From positions 62,001 to 126,000 of the forward strand of contig NZ_LJSD01000074.1 in the NCBI RefSeq assembly GCF_001303895.1: a DNA stretch of 64,000 nt, written 5' to 3'. Below are positions 42,112 to 52,377 of this stretch, one piece after another. Numbering within the stretch: position 1 is the stretch's first letter; each line of letters opens with the position of its first letter. The stretch comes from Mesorhizobium sp. 1M-11. GTDB lineage: Bacteria; Pseudomonadota; Alphaproteobacteria; Rhizobiales; Rhizobiaceae. Under the pieces are notes generated by a model, which did not search any database, was not told the origin of the DNA, and was given only the letters and a program-made list of their open reading frames with translations. The translations under genes and the position numbers were made by a program.

Positions 42112-45100
42112 ATGCGGAGCATTTTCGTGATTTCTGGGAAGAAGAACCTGACGCAAGCCAACCGCGCTGCGCTGCGGTCGGCTGTCATGCGTATGGCATT
42201 GTTGACTGCCTCAGTGGCGCCGTTGGCGCTGATCGCCGCCGCGGGACCGGCATGGCCGGACAGTATTGGTCAGAATGGCTCAAACGGTGGAGGAGCGCCG
42301 AACTATTCCACTCCGGGCGGCGGCGGAGCCGCCGGCAATGCCGGGGACGGCAGCGGCGCGACGGGCTCTGGTGGCGGTGGCGGCGCAACGGGCGGTTCTG
42401 GCAATCGTGGCGGTTCAGGAGGTGGCTCGGACGGCGGCGGCGGCGGGGGAGCGGGATATAGCTTAGGCGCGGGCGGCGGCGGTGGCGGTGCGGGTGGCGC
42501 CGGTCTCAGGCTGACGACTGATATTGTCAATAGCGCTACGATCAAGGGAGGTAACGGCGGCAACGGTGGTTCCGGCGCCGCGAACTATTCACAATCCTGG
42601 AACTATGCTGGCGGCGGCGGTGGTGGCGGTGGCGGGTCCGGCATCATTGTCACGACGGGGAGCAGTCTGACCAATACTGGCACCGTAACCGGCGGCAATG
42701 GCGGTGGTGGGGCATCCGTGGTCGGTCCCGGTATCAGCAACCCATTTGCCGATCCCTCTGGCAATGGCGCGGGAGGGCTGGGCGGCAACGGCATTACTGC
42801 AACCGCCACCAATGGCCTGACGATCAACAATTCCGGTACGATCCAAGGAGGTGGTGGCGGCACGGATTTCCAGAACTTCCAGCCCTATCGCCCTCAGGCC
42901 GGCGGCTACGGAATCATCGGCCAGAACCTGACGATCATCAACAGCGGGACCATTTTGGGCGGCGCGCGTGGCGGCGCCGGCGGCCTTACCGGAAACCTCA
43001 CTTCCGCCATCGCCATCACCGGCGGGACGAACAGCATCCAGGCGCTTGCCGGCAGCAATATCGGCAAGATCGAGCTTGCCGCGGGCACGACGACCGTTTC
43101 CGGCATATACTCGAACGTCCTTCAGGTGAATGGTGGCGCCACACTCACGGTGAGCGATGCCGCCGGCGATGCGACCGGGTTCACCAGTCTCAACAATTTC
43201 GGCACTGTAACGATCGGCGCCGGCAGCATGCTGTCGGCCGGGACGATCGCGAATGCCGGTGCGGGAGGGATCACCCTGGGCGTCGGTGCGAGGCTCTTCG
43301 GCACAGGCAACACGCTCAACAACGATTCTGTCATCAATGTCGCTACCGACGGCGTCGTGATGGATAATGGCGACATCAACAACAATGCCACTGGCACGAT
43401 CAATTTCAACGGCCCGGGCGGTACGGCGACACTCTCTCCTGGAGTTGGCTATAGCGTCAACAATCGCGGCCAGATCAACGTCGCCGGCGGTGCCACCGTC
43501 GACGTGCAGATGAGCAACCTCAACAACCTTGGTAGCGGTTCGGTGTGGCTCACCGGCGGCGATATGTTCAATGTGGCCACGTTTACAAACTCCGACACCG
43601 CGACGTTGACCATCGATGCCGGCCGGAAGCTCAGCCTGGGGACACTCACCTTCAACGGCGGCACTATCTCGGGCACCGGTATCATCGAAGCCGCCAACAA
43701 TCTCAACCTCTTGGGGGCGGGCACGATTGGCGCGACGCTGGCGGGCAGCGCCGGCCTGGTCAAGACCGGTCCTTCCGGCATGGTCATTCTCACCGGCAAC
43801 AACACCTACACCGGTGGAACCACCGTGAGCGGTGGCGGTGGGCTGCAACTGGGCACCAGCGGCACGGCTGGCTCCATCCGTGGGGCGGTGACCGTAAACA
43901 GTGGCACATTCAACCTGACCAATGCCGACACGACGGCCATCACAGGCATCACGAACAAGGCCACCACGAATTTCTACAACAACACCACCGCAGGCAGCGC
44001 CACGATCACGAATACGGGCGAGCTGTATTTCTACGACACCAGCAGCGCCGCCAGCGCCAGGATCACCAACAACTTCTTTGTCGAGTTTCACGACGGCAGC
44101 AAGGCCGGCGCAAGCAATATCACCAACAACAACACGCTTCTGTTCTATCAGAACAGTCTGGCGGGCAACGCCGCAATCACCAACAACAACGGTGGTTTCC
44201 TGAACTTCGATAATTTCAGTTCCGCGGACGCTGCGCACATTACCAATGGCGGCACGCTGGCATTCTATGGAAACAGCTCTGCGGGCAATGCCGACATAAC
44301 CAACGATCAGGATCTGACTTTTTATGATGCGAGCCAGGCGGGCTCCGCCGAGATCATGAACAACGGCAGCCTGACATTCCGCTCCACTGCGACGGCCGGC
44401 AGTGCCAAAATCACCAACAATTCCAATGTTGCGTTCCTCTTCAACAGCAATGCCGGCAATGCCGAGATCAACAACGTTGCCGGCACCGTCGATTTCTCCG
44501 GTTCGACTGGCGCCAACGGTGACAAGAAGCTCGGCGCCGGCTCGATCGCTGGCGGTGGCTCCTATCTGCTTGGCGACAACGAATTGACCGTCGGTTCGAA
44601 CGACCTTTCGACCGAGGTCAGTGGCACGATCAGCGGTACCGGCGGCTCGCTGGTCAAGATCGGCAATGGCACGCTGAAGCTCTCGGGCACCAGCACCTAT
44701 ACCGGGCTGACAGCGGTTTCCGCCGGCACGCTGCAAGGCGGCAAGGTCAACGCGTTTTCGTCAATTGGCGCGTTTAGCGTCGCCAGCGGCGCGACCATCG
44801 ATCTCGGTGGGTTCGATCAGGAGATCAGCTCGCTGACGGGCGATGGACTTGTCACCAACACCGGTATTTCCGATGCGGCATTGACGGTCGGGCGCAATGA
44901 CAGCTCCACCATTTTCGGTGGGACGATCCAGGATGCTGGTGCTGGCTCCCTGACCATGAGCAAGATCGGCGCCGGCACGCTGACGCTGACCGGAACCAGC
45001 AGCCATCGCGGCGGCACGACCGTCAATGCCGGCACGCTGCAGCTCGGTACGATCGGTGTTGGCGGCATTGCGGGCAAGATTACCGGTTCCGTCGATGTGA

Positions 45101-48100
45101 CCGCGAGTGGCACCTTCGACATCGTCAACATCAACTCAAGCAGTGCCCTGTCCATCACCAGCAGTGGCACGACGAATTTCCGCAATGCCACAAGCGCCGG
45201 CGGTAGCGGCGACACCATCAGGATCAATGCTGGCACGCTGAATTTCCACGACACCGCCACCGGTGGCAGCGCTAACATCAACAACAGCAGCGGCGTTCTC
45301 AATTTCAACGACAGCAGCAGGGCAGCAAGCGCCGAGATATTCAATCTTCAGAGGATTAATTTCAACGGCGACAGCTCCGCTGACCAAGCCCACATCAGCA
45401 ACATGTCCGCCATGAATTTCGATGACCGCAGCACGGCTGGCAGCGCAAGGATCGAAAGCGACGGTATCACGGTTTTTGCAGGCGACAGCACGGCGGGAAC
45501 GGCCCAAATTTCCGCCAGGGGAACGGTGGATTTCAAAGGCAACAGCAATGCAGAAAGCGCGGCCGTTACGATCAATTCGGGAGGCTCGGTCAAATTCCAC
45601 GACATGAGCAGCGGCGGCAATGCGCGCATTGTCATAGAAGATGGCGGCAGTTTCGAGATCGGAGACCTGACCTCTGCGGGGACGACCGCCGGTTCGATCG
45701 AAGGCGCTGGCACATATTATCTTGGATCCAAGAAGCTGACGGTCGGCTCCAACGATCAGTCGACCGAGGTCAGCGGTACGATCGTGGACGGCTCCGCAGG
45801 CACCGGCGGTTCGCTTGCCAAGACCGGCGCCGGCACGCTGACGCTGTCGGGCGACAACACGTATACCGGCGGCACTTCGCTGCTGGGGGGCGTCGTGCAG
45901 GCTTCGAGGAACGCCAATCTGGGCGATGCCTCCGGCGCCCTGACCTTCGATGGCGGCGCGCTCAAGCTGGGCGCGTCGTTCGATCTCGCCGCCACGCGCC
46001 AGATCATGCTCAACAGCGGTGGTGGCACGATCGACACCAACGGCTTCGCCACCACTGTTTCGCAGAGCGTTGGCGGGACTGGCGGGTTCACAAAGACTGG
46101 CTCCGGCACGCTGACCATTGCCGGCACCAGCGCTTACACAGGTGCGACGAAGGTCGCGGTTGGCACGCTTTCGGTCAATGGCTCCATCGCCTCGTCTTCG
46201 AGCGTGACGGTGGATTATGGCGCCACGATCGGCGGCAGCGGCACGCTTGGCAGCACTGTCGTCAACGGCACGCTCTCGGCCGGCAACAGCCCCGGCAAGC
46301 TGACGGTCGCCGGCGATCTCACCCTGGGCTCGACGTCGACCAGCCTGTTCGAACTGGGTGCGCCGGGTATTGTCGGCGGTCCCGCCAATGACCTCGTCTA
46401 CGTTACTGGCAACCTTGTGCTCAACGGCACGTTGCTGACGCCCGGCGCAGTGTCGGGCTACTACAGGCTCTTCGATGTCGACGGCACGGTCTCCGGCAAC
46501 TATGTGAACGTGCCGATCAACGCCAGCGTCCAGACCGCGATCCCGCATCAGGTAAACCTGTTCATCCAGAATGGCCTCCAGATCGTGCAGTTCTGGGACG
46601 GCGGCGACAGCATCGGTAACGGCACCGTCGACGGTGGCGCCGGTATATGGAGTGCAGCCGGGACCAACTGGACCGGCGCCCCTGGCAGTGCCGATTTCAA
46701 CGATCAATGGCGTGGCTCTGTCGCGGTGTTTTCGGGAACTGGCGGCGTGGTGAAGGTCAGCGGACCTGTCGGCTTCGAAGGCATCCAGTTCGCGAGCGAC
46801 GGCTACAAGATCGAAGGCGATGATCTGACGCTGAGCGGTGACAGCGCAAACAACACATCAGCAAGCTTCGTCACCGTCAATGGCGGCGCCACGGCCGAGA
46901 TCGCCTCGGCGCTGACGGGTGCTGCCGGCATCGGCCTCGACAAGTTCGGCAGCGGCACGCTGATCCTTTCGGGTGTCAACACCTATACCGGCGCCACCAC
47001 CATCAAGAGCGGCACGCTGGCGCTGTCGGGCAATGGCAGCCTCGCAAAATCCAATGTCGTGGCGATCGAAAACGGCACATTCGACATTTCCGGAACGACG
47101 CTGCCGTTCTCTTCCATCACCAGCCTCGCCGGAACCTCTTCCGGAACGGTCGAGCTCGGCAGCAAGGGCCTGGTCATCACCAACGGTTCGACCGATTTCG
47201 CCGGCGTCATCAAGGGCAGCGGCGGAGTGGAGATCGCCGGCGGCACGCAGACGCTGTCAGGCGTCAACACCTACACCAACGCCACCCAGATTGATGCCGG
47301 TGCCACGCTGGCCCTGAAGGGCAGCGGGTCGATCGCAAGCTCTGCCTATGTCGGCTTTGTATCCAACGGGGTTCTCGACATTTCGCAGACGACCGCAGGC
47401 GCGCGCATTGCCGGCCTGTTCAGTGCGACGGGCGACGGCATCGTGGCACTCGGTTCGAAGACGCTCACCATCACCAACGGCTCCCTGTTTGGCGGTTCGA
47501 TCCGCGAGGGCGGCATCGGTGGCGGCACCGGCGGCAACGTCGTGATCGCCAATGGCGCGACCCAGATGTTCTCGGGCGTCAACATGTTCACCGGCTCGAC
47601 GACGATCGAGCAGGGGGGCACCTTGCAGCTCTCGGGCGATGGCAGCTTGTTTGCCTCCAGCGGTGTCATCGCGAATGGCGTCTTCGACATTTCCGCGCAG
47701 AGCACCGGATCCGGGCCGGGGATCAAAGCGCTGACCGGCAGCGGCCAGGTCTATCTCGGCGACAGGAACCTCGGCATCGTGAATGCGGATGGCACCTTCT
47801 CCGGCGTCATCAGCGATTGCGGGGCGACAGGTACCGACTGCTTCAACACTTCGACCGGCGGTTCGCTCACGCTGAGTGGCGGCACGCTGACCTTGACCGG
47901 TGTCAACACCTACACCGGTGGTACCACCGTGGGGTATTTCGGAGCCCCCGGCAGCACCAAACTCATCGTGACCAACGATCATGCGGTCGGTAGTGGCCGT
48001 GTGCTGTTGAACGATGCCGGCCTGTTCCAGGCGGGCGCGGATGGTCTTTCCTTCGCCAACCGTTTCGAGGTCAGCCCGAGCTATGGCACGGTCGATACCA

Positions 48101-50649
48101 ACGGCCACACCATGACCATTGCCGGCGTGATTGCCGACGCCACCGATCCCGGCACCCTGCACAAGGCCGGCGCCGGCACGCTGATCCTGACCAATGACAA
48201 CACCTATGGCGACGGCACGGTGGTCGAGGCCGGCACCTTGCAGCTCGGCAATGGCGGGACCACAGGCTCGATCCTTGGCGATGTAGAGCTCGGCGGCACG
48301 CTCGCCTTCAACCGCTCAGACACCTACACCTTCTCCGGTGTCGTCTCGGACAAGGCCGGCAGCCATGGCCAGCTCGTGCAGAACGGCACCGGCGTGGTGG
48401 TGCTTGCGGGCACCAACAGCTATTCGGGCGGCACCTTCTTCAACAAGGGCACGATCGCCGCTTCGAGCGACGGCAATCTCGGCGATGCCGCCGGCGCGCT
48501 CACCTTCGATGGCGGCGCGCTGCGCTATGACGCAGTCTTCGATGTCGCGGCAAGTCGCGCGGTCACGCTCCAGGCAGGCGGCGGCACCTTCGACAGCAAT
48601 GGCTTCGCGGCAGGCGTCGCTGCCGACATCACCGGTGCCGGCGGCCTGACCAAGGCGGGGGCAGGAACCCTGACGCTGTCGGGCCACAACGACTACAGCG
48701 GCACCACCACGGTCTCGCAAGGCATGTTGAAGGCCAGTGTCGCCAACTCCTTCTCGGCCCGCAGCGCGGTGTCGGTGGCGGGCGGCGCCAAGCTTGATCT
48801 TGGCAGCCTCGACCAGGTCATCGGCACGCTGTCGGGGGCCGGCGACGTCGCAATGGGAAGTGGCAACCTCACCGTCGACGAGACCAGCAACTCGACCTTC
48901 TCCGGCGCTCTCTCCGGCGGCGGCACCTTCACCAAGTCCGGCACCGGCAAGCTGATGCTGTCGGGAACCAGCACCTATACCGGCCAGACCTTCGTCAAGC
49001 AGGGCACGCTGTCGGTCAACGGCTCGATCGCCTCTTCGTCGGGTATCACCGTCGAAACAGGCGGCACGCTCGGCGGCACCGGCACATTGGCTTCGGTGAC
49101 GGTGATGAATGGCGGCACGCTGGCGCCGGGCAATTCGATCGGCACCGTCAACATCGCCGGCAATCTGGTGATGGGTGCCGGCTCGACCTATGCGATCGAG
49201 CTCGACCCGGCTTCCGCCGATCGCACCAATGTGACAGGAACCGCCAATCTCTCCGGCGGTACCGTCGCCACCAGCTATGCGGCGGCCACCTATATCCAGA
49301 AGACCTACACCATCCTCAATGCACAGGGCGGACTGGGCGGCACCACCTTCGCCGGCTTGACCGGCACTGCCCCGACCGGCTTCACGCACAAGCTCGCCTA
49401 TGACGGCAACAATGCCTATCTGGCACTCGATCTCGACATGCGTGAGCCGGGCAATCCTGGCGGCAGGCCGGTCTTCGATCCGCTCAACCGCAACCAGCGC
49501 TCGGTGGCCAATGCCATCGTCGGTTATTTCGATGCCAAAGGCGGCATCCAGGCGGAGTTCGGTGCGCTCGACAGCGCCGGCCTCTCGCTGGTCTCCGGTG
49601 AACCGACGGCCGGTGCGATCGGCGCCGGCATCCAGGGCACCGATCAGTTCCTGGGCCTGCTGTCGGGCGAGGCGCTGGCGGATCGTGGCGGGCAGGGCAC
49701 TTCCTCCAGCAGCACAGTGGCTGCCTTTGCAGACGAGAAGACAGCAGGAGACGGTGACAAAGCCTTGGCTGCCCTCGGTGCCAAGTCCGATCGTCTGGCG
49801 GGTCCTGTCGCAAGGGTCTTCGACAGCCGCTGGCGCAGCTGGGGTGCCACCTATGGCGGCACCTCCGAGATCGGTGGCGACGGTGCTGCCGGATCCCATG
49901 ACACCGACCTGAAGACATTTGGACTGGCCGGCGGTATTGCCCGCAAATGGGATGACGCCACGCTCGGCATCGCGCTGGGCGGCGGCTCGTCGGACTTCCA
50001 TCTTGCCGACAAGCTCGGCAGCGGCAGCGCGCGCTTCTTCAATGCCGGTGCCTTTGGCCGGCAGGAGGTCGGCAACGCCTATGTCGCGGCTGCCGCCGCC
50101 TACAGCTTCTACGATGTCGAGACCAGCCGCACTGTGCTCGGCACTGTGCTGTCGGGCGATTTCAACGCCCATGCCTTCTCCGGGCGTATCGAGGCCGGCT
50201 ACGACATCGAGACATCGCTGGCGACGCTGACCCCCTATGCCGCCTTCCAGGCCATTGCCTACCGGATGCCGGGCTACTCCGAGACCGGTGCCGGCAGCTT
50301 CGGGCTGACCTACAAGGGCAACACCACGACCGTCACCCGCACTGAACTCGGCGCCAGGCTGGATCACGGCATCGGCCTCGACAACGATGCAACGCTGACG
50401 CTCTCGGGCCGTGCCGCCCTTGCCATCAATGGCGGCGACGCAATCGGCTTCGTCGCCGGCTTCCAGGCCCTGCCTGGCACCAGCTTCAGCATCGAAGGGG
50501 CCAATCCGGACCGCTACAGCGCACTCATCGATGCCGGTGTCCAATACGCAACCGCCAACGGCTTCTTTGCCGCGGCAACGCTCCAGGGCGAGGTCTCCCG
50601 AAATGTCCACAACATCGCAGGAACCGTAAAAATCGGGATGAAATGGTGA
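42112..50649 (+). CDS. Giant autotransporter adhesin-type protein (2845 residues)
   Basis: The protein starts with an extended signal peptide (hydrophobic MALLTASVAPLALIAAAGP, cut near AWP-DS). A glycine-rich region covers residues 45-150. The passenger is a long beta-helix with about 13 PATR repeats of the form GxGTLxLSGxNTYTGxT (from about residue 550 to 2290). It also has two arrays of roughly 20-residue repeats (residues about 617-796 and 1011-1186, consensus FxxxSxAGxAxITNN). A C-terminal autotransporter barrel runs from about residue 2572 (RWRSWGATYGG) to the final tryptophan. It is likely a surface adhesin or biofilm protein. The ATG at 42112 lacks a good ribosome site, so the start is uncertain. 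Confidence 0.9.
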   Translation: MRSIFVISGKKNLTQANRAALRSAVMRMALLTASVAPLALIAAAGPAWPDSIGQNGSNGGGAPNYSTPGGGGAAGNAGDGSGATGSGGGGGATGGSGNRGGSGGGSDGGGGGGAGYSLGAGGGGGGAGGAGLRLTTDIVNSATIKGGNGGNGGSGAANYSQSWNYAGGGGGGGGGSGIIVTTGSSLTNTGTVTGGNGGGGASVVGPGISNPFADPSGNGAGGLGGNGITATATNGLTINNSGTIQGGGGGTDFQNFQPYRPQAGGYGIIGQNLTIINSGTILGGARGGAGGLTGNLTSAIAITGGTNSIQALAGSNIGKIELAAGTTTVSGIYSNVLQVNGGATLTVSDAAGDATGFTSLNNFGTVTIGAGSMLSAGTIANAGAGGITLGVGARLFGTGNTLNNDSVINVATDGVVMDNGDINNNATGTINFNGPGGTATLSPGVGYSVNNRGQINVAGGATVDVQMSNLNNLGSGSVWLTGGDMFNVATFTNSDTATLTIDAGRKLSLGTLTFNGGTISGTGIIEAANNLNLLGAGTIGATLAGSAGLVKTGPSGMVILTGNNTYTGGTTVSGGGGLQLGTSGTAGSIRGAVTVNSGTFNLTNADTTAITGITNKATTNFYNNTTAGSATITNTGELYFYDTSSAASARITNNFFVEFHDGSKAGASNITNNNTLLFYQNSLAGNAAITNNNGGFLNFDNFSSADAAHITNGGTLAFYGNSSAGNADITNDQDLTFYDASQAGSAEIMNNGSLTFRSTATAGSAKITNNSNVAFLFNSNAGNAEINNVAGTVDFSGSTGANGDKKLGAGSIAGGGSYLLGDNELTVGSNDLSTEVSGTISGTGGSLVKIGNGTLKLSGTSTYTGLTAVSAGTLQGGKVNAFSSIGAFSVASGATIDLGGFDQEISSLTGDGLVTNTGISDAALTVGRNDSSTIFGGTIQDAGAGSLTMSKIGAGTLTLTGTSSHRGGTTVNAGTLQLGTIGVGGIAGKITGSVDVTASGTFDIVNINSSSALSITSSGTTNFRNATSAGGSGDTIRINAGTLNFHDTATGGSANINNSSGVLNFNDSSRAASAEIFNLQRINFNGDSSADQAHISNMSAMNFDDRSTAGSARIESDGITVFAGDSTAGTAQISARGTVDFKGNSNAESAAVTINSGGSVKFHDMSSGGNARIVIEDGGSFEIGDLTSAGTTAGSIEGAGTYYLGSKKLTVGSNDQSTEVSGTIVDGSAGTGGSLAKTGAGTLTLSGDNTYTGGTSLLGGVVQASRNANLGDASGALTFDGGALKLGASFDLAATRQIMLNSGGGTIDTNGFATTVSQSVGGTGGFTKTGSGTLTIAGTSAYTGATKVAVGTLSVNGSIASSSSVTVDYGATIGGSGTLGSTVVNGTLSAGNSPGKLTVAGDLTLGSTSTSLFELGAPGIVGGPANDLVYVTGNLVLNGTLLTPGAVSGYYRLFDVDGTVSGNYVNVPINASVQTAIPHQVNLFIQNGLQIVQFWDGGDSIGNGTVDGGAGIWSAAGTNWTGAPGSADFNDQWRGSVAVFSGTGGVVKVSGPVGFEGIQFASDGYKIEGDDLTLSGDSANNTSASFVTVNGGATAEIASALTGAAGIGLDKFGSGTLILSGVNTYTGATTIKSGTLALSGNGSLAKSNVVAIENGTFDISGTTLPFSSITSLAGTSSGTVELGSKGLVITNGSTDFAGVIKGSGGVEIAGGTQTLSGVNTYTNATQIDAGATLALKGSGSIASSAYVGFVSNGVLDISQTTAGARIAGLFSATGDGIVALGSKTLTITNGSLFGGSIREGGIGGGTGGNVVIANGATQMFSGVNMFTGSTTIEQGGTLQLSGDGSLFASSGVIANGVFDISAQSTGSGPGIKALTGSGQVYLGDRNLGIVNADGTFSGVISDCGATGTDCFNTSTGGSLTLSGGTLTLTGVNTYTGGTTVGYFGAPGSTKLIVTNDHAVGSGRVLLNDAGLFQAGADGLSFANRFEVSPSYGTVDTNGHTMTIAGVIADATDPGTLHKAGAGTLILTNDNTYGDGTVVEAGTLQLGNGGTTGSILGDVELGGTLAFNRSDTYTFSGVVSDKAGSHGQLVQNGTGVVVLAGTNSYSGGTFFNKGTIAASSDGNLGDAAGALTFDGGALRYDAVFDVAASRAVTLQAGGGTFDSNGFAAGVAADITGAGGLTKAGAGTLTLSGHNDYSGTTTVSQGMLKASVANSFSARSAVSVAGGAKLDLGSLDQVIGTLSGAGDVAMGSGNLTVDETSNSTFSGALSGGGTFTKSGTGKLMLSGTSTYTGQTFVKQGTLSVNGSIASSSGITVETGGTLGGTGTLASVTVMNGGTLAPGNSIGTVNIAGNLVMGAGSTYAIELDPASADRTNVTGTANLSGGTVATSYAAATYIQKTYTILNAQGGLGGTTFAGLTGTAPTGFTHKLAYDGNNAYLALDLDMREPGNPGGRPVFDPLNRNQRSVANAIVGYFDAKGGIQAEFGALDSAGLSLVSGEPTAGAIGAGIQGTDQFLGLLSGEALADRGGQGTSSSSTVAAFADEKTAGDGDKALAALGAKSDRLAGPVARVFDSRWRSWGATYGGTSEIGGDGAAGSHDTDLKTFGLAGGIARKWDDATLGIALGGGSSDFHLADKLGSGSARFFNAGAFGRQEVGNAYVAAAAAYSFYDVETSRTVLGTVLSGDFNAHAFSGRIEAGYDIETSLATLTPYAAFQAIAYRMPGYSETGAGSFGLTYKGNTTTVTRTELGARLDHGIGLDNDATLTLSGRAALAINGGDAIGFVAGFQALPGTSFSIEGANPDRYSALIDAGVQYATANGFFAAATLQGEVSRNVHNIAGTVKIGMKW
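43963..44500 (+). repeat. Repeat array 1 in the autotransporter passenger
   Basis: About nine tandem units of 19-21 residues, each starting with F and carrying an AGxAxI core followed by TNN, make up this segment. Examples are FYDTSSAASARITNN and FYGNSSAGNADITND. Units differ in sequence, so this is an old, diverged array that probably forms successive coils of a beta-helix. Confidence 0.8.
45145..45670 (+). repeat. Repeat array 2 in the autotransporter passenger
   Basis: About eight further units of the same repeat occur here (for example FHDTATGGSANINNS and FDDRSTAGSARIESD). As with array 1, the array runs into a module with G(S/T)YxLG and LTVGSNDxSTEVSGTI, so the block array-plus-module appears to have been duplicated as a whole. 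Confidence 0.75.
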
Positions 50650-50730
50650 GGGACGACTGGCCAGGGCCTTGTGGCGAGAGGCTTAACGAGAAAGAGCGGT
50701 CCATTCAGCACTGATTATGGTCTTCGAGGC

Positions 50731-52263
50731 TCATCCTGCGATCTGGCTGGTTGCGCGATCGGCAATCGTCGCTCCGGTTTCGGCATCCACGGATGCCAGG
50801 CTGACCTCGTAACCCCAAAGCCTTCTGATATGACGCAGCGTGTCGTCGCGGCTTTTGTCTTCCAGAAGAACGCCGTTCCTCACCTCGTGCTGCAGCCGCA
50901 GGTGGCGGTCGCCGAGCAGATCGACATCCACGACCTGTATGTCCGGTCTGTTTGCACCGACCTCGTAGCTATGCGCCAGGACGGAACGTATTTTCTCGTA
51001 ACCACGTTCGTTGTGGATGGAGGCCACCTTGTAGTGGGGTTCGTCAGCGCCGTCGACCAACAGGAACAACCGCCATTTTCGGATCAGGGCAGGGCTGAGA
51101 TACTGGCGGATGAAGGACTCGTCACGGTGGTCGGCCCAGGCTTCCAGCAATATTCTTCGCCAATCGCCACTACCGGCGATATCTGGGAACCAGTCGCGAT
51201 CCTCTTCCGTCGGCTCTGTCGCGATGCGCTTGATATCCTGCATCATGTCAAGCCCGAGCGCATAGGGGTTGATGCCGGAAAAACGGGGATCGTCGAAGCC
51301 TGGCTGGAAGACAACATTCGAGTGATTGCTTAGCATTTCGAGCAGGGCGCCCTCGCTGATGCGGCCGCGATCGAACAGCATGTTCATCAGCGTATAGTGC
51401 ACGAAAGTGGCGCAGCCTTCGTTCATCACCTGGGTTTGCCGCTGCGGGTAGAAATACTGTGCGATGACCCGCACGATGCGGATGATCTCGCGCTGCCAGG
51501 GTTCCAGGGTCGGACTGTTCTTTTCCAGGAAATAGAGCAGGTTCTCTTCCGGCAGATTGAGTTTCTTTTTCCGCTCGGCCTGATTTTGGTCTTCGCTGCT
51601 TCCCCGCGACGCCGGTAGTGTACGCCATAGGTCGTTGTAGGACCGTTCTTCGTATTCCAACCGTTCGCGCAATCCCTTGCGTTGCTGCTCCGACGACAGT
51701 TTGGGCGGCCGCTGATAGCGGAATACGCCCTGCTCCTTCAATGCGTGCGCTGCATCCAGGATCTCCTCGACGGCGGCAAGACCGTGACGCTCTTCGCAGC
51801 GAGCAACATAGTCCTTCGCAAAGTCCAGGTAGCTGAGGATCATCGCCGCGTCGGTCCACTGGCGGAACAGATGATTGTTCTTGAAGAAATGATTGTGGCC
51901 GAGCGCCGCATGCGCCGTGACCAGGGCCTGCAGGGCCATCGTGTTTTCTTCCATGAGATAGACGATGCAGGGGTTGGAATTGATAACCAGCTCATAGGCC
52001 AGTCCACGGCCGCCTTTGCGGTAGAGCAACTCCTGATAGAGGAAATGCTTGCCGAACGACCAATGACGATACATCAGCGGCATACCGACCGATGCGTAGG
52101 CGTCGAGCATCTGTTCGGACGAAATGATCTCCAATTGAGTTGGATAGACATCGAGTTGAAGTTCCTCGACGGCGATTTCCTCGATCGCTTCGTAAACCTG
52201 CGACAGTTTCTTGAAGTCCCAGTCGGAACCGGAAAAGAGCAGGCGCGCCTTGCTCGCTGGCAT
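50731..52263 (-). CDS. SpoVR family protein (YcgB-like)
   Basis: This 510-residue cytoplasmic protein matches the SpoVR/YcgB family: DWDFKKLSQVYEAIEEIAVEEL at the N-terminus, then FGKHFLYQELLYRKG, ALGHNHFFKNNHLFRQW and the MNEGCATFVHYTLMN motif. The biochemical role is unclear; in enterobacteria it is co-regulated with yeaG and yeaH in stationary phase and nitrogen stress. It is the third gene of a prkA-yeaH-spoVR cluster. A palindromic repeat separates it from yeaH. Confidence 0.9.
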   Translation of the reverse strand: MPASKARLLFSGSDWDFKKLSQVYEAIEEIAVEELQLDVYPTQLEIISSEQMLDAYASVGMPLMYRHWSFGKHFLYQELLYRKGGRGLAYELVINSNPCIVYLMEENTMALQALVTAHAALGHNHFFKNNHLFRQWTDAAMILSYLDFAKDYVARCEERHGLAAVEEILDAAHALKEQGVFRYQRPPKLSSEQQRKGLRERLEYEERSYNDLWRTLPASRGSSEDQNQAERKKKLNLPEENLLYFLEKNSPTLEPWQREIIRIVRVIAQYFYPQRQTQVMNEGCATFVHYTLMNMLFDRGRISEGALLEMLSNHSNVVFQPGFDDPRFSGINPYALGLDMMQDIKRIATEPTEEDRDWFPDIAGSGDWRRILLEAWADHRDESFIRQYLSPALIRKWRLFLLVDGADEPHYKVASIHNERGYEKIRSVLAHSYEVGANRPDIQVVDVDLLGDRHLRLQHEVRNGVLLEDKSRDDTLRHIRRLWGYEVSLASVDAETGATIADRATSQIAG

Positions 52264-52273
52264 GGTACCTCCT

Positions 52274-52377
52274 AGAGCATGATCCCGAAAAGTTGACAGA
52301 CTTTTCGGACAAAGATCATGCGATAAAACAAAGAGATAGAGCGGAGTAACGGTTCATCTTGATCGCATTCCGCTCTA
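52274..52377. repeat. Bipartite AGAGCATGATC-type intergenic repeat
   Basis: The first stem (52274-52322) pairs GCATGATC-CCGAAAAGT with ACTTTTCGG-GATCATGC. The second (52337-52377) pairs TAGAGCGGA with TCCGCTCTA. The first half is a near copy, in reverse orientation, of the ends of 13281-13349, and its right end resembles a fragment at 58516-58542. The last three bases of the element supply the TAG stop of the yeaH-like gene. Confidence 0.75.

Noticed and set aside
41813..42130. A 105-codon plus-strand frame in the regulator/autotransporter gap.
   Set aside because: No ribosome site, no recognisable domain, and it overlaps the autotransporter start in another frame.
42589..50610. Long open frames on the minus strand opposite the autotransporter (for example 42589-44736, 45136-46707 and 48316-50610).
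   Set aside because: They are antisense shadows of a GC-rich, repeat-rich gene, with compositionally odd products and no domain or ribosome site; the plus-strand frame has signal peptide, repeats and barrel in order.
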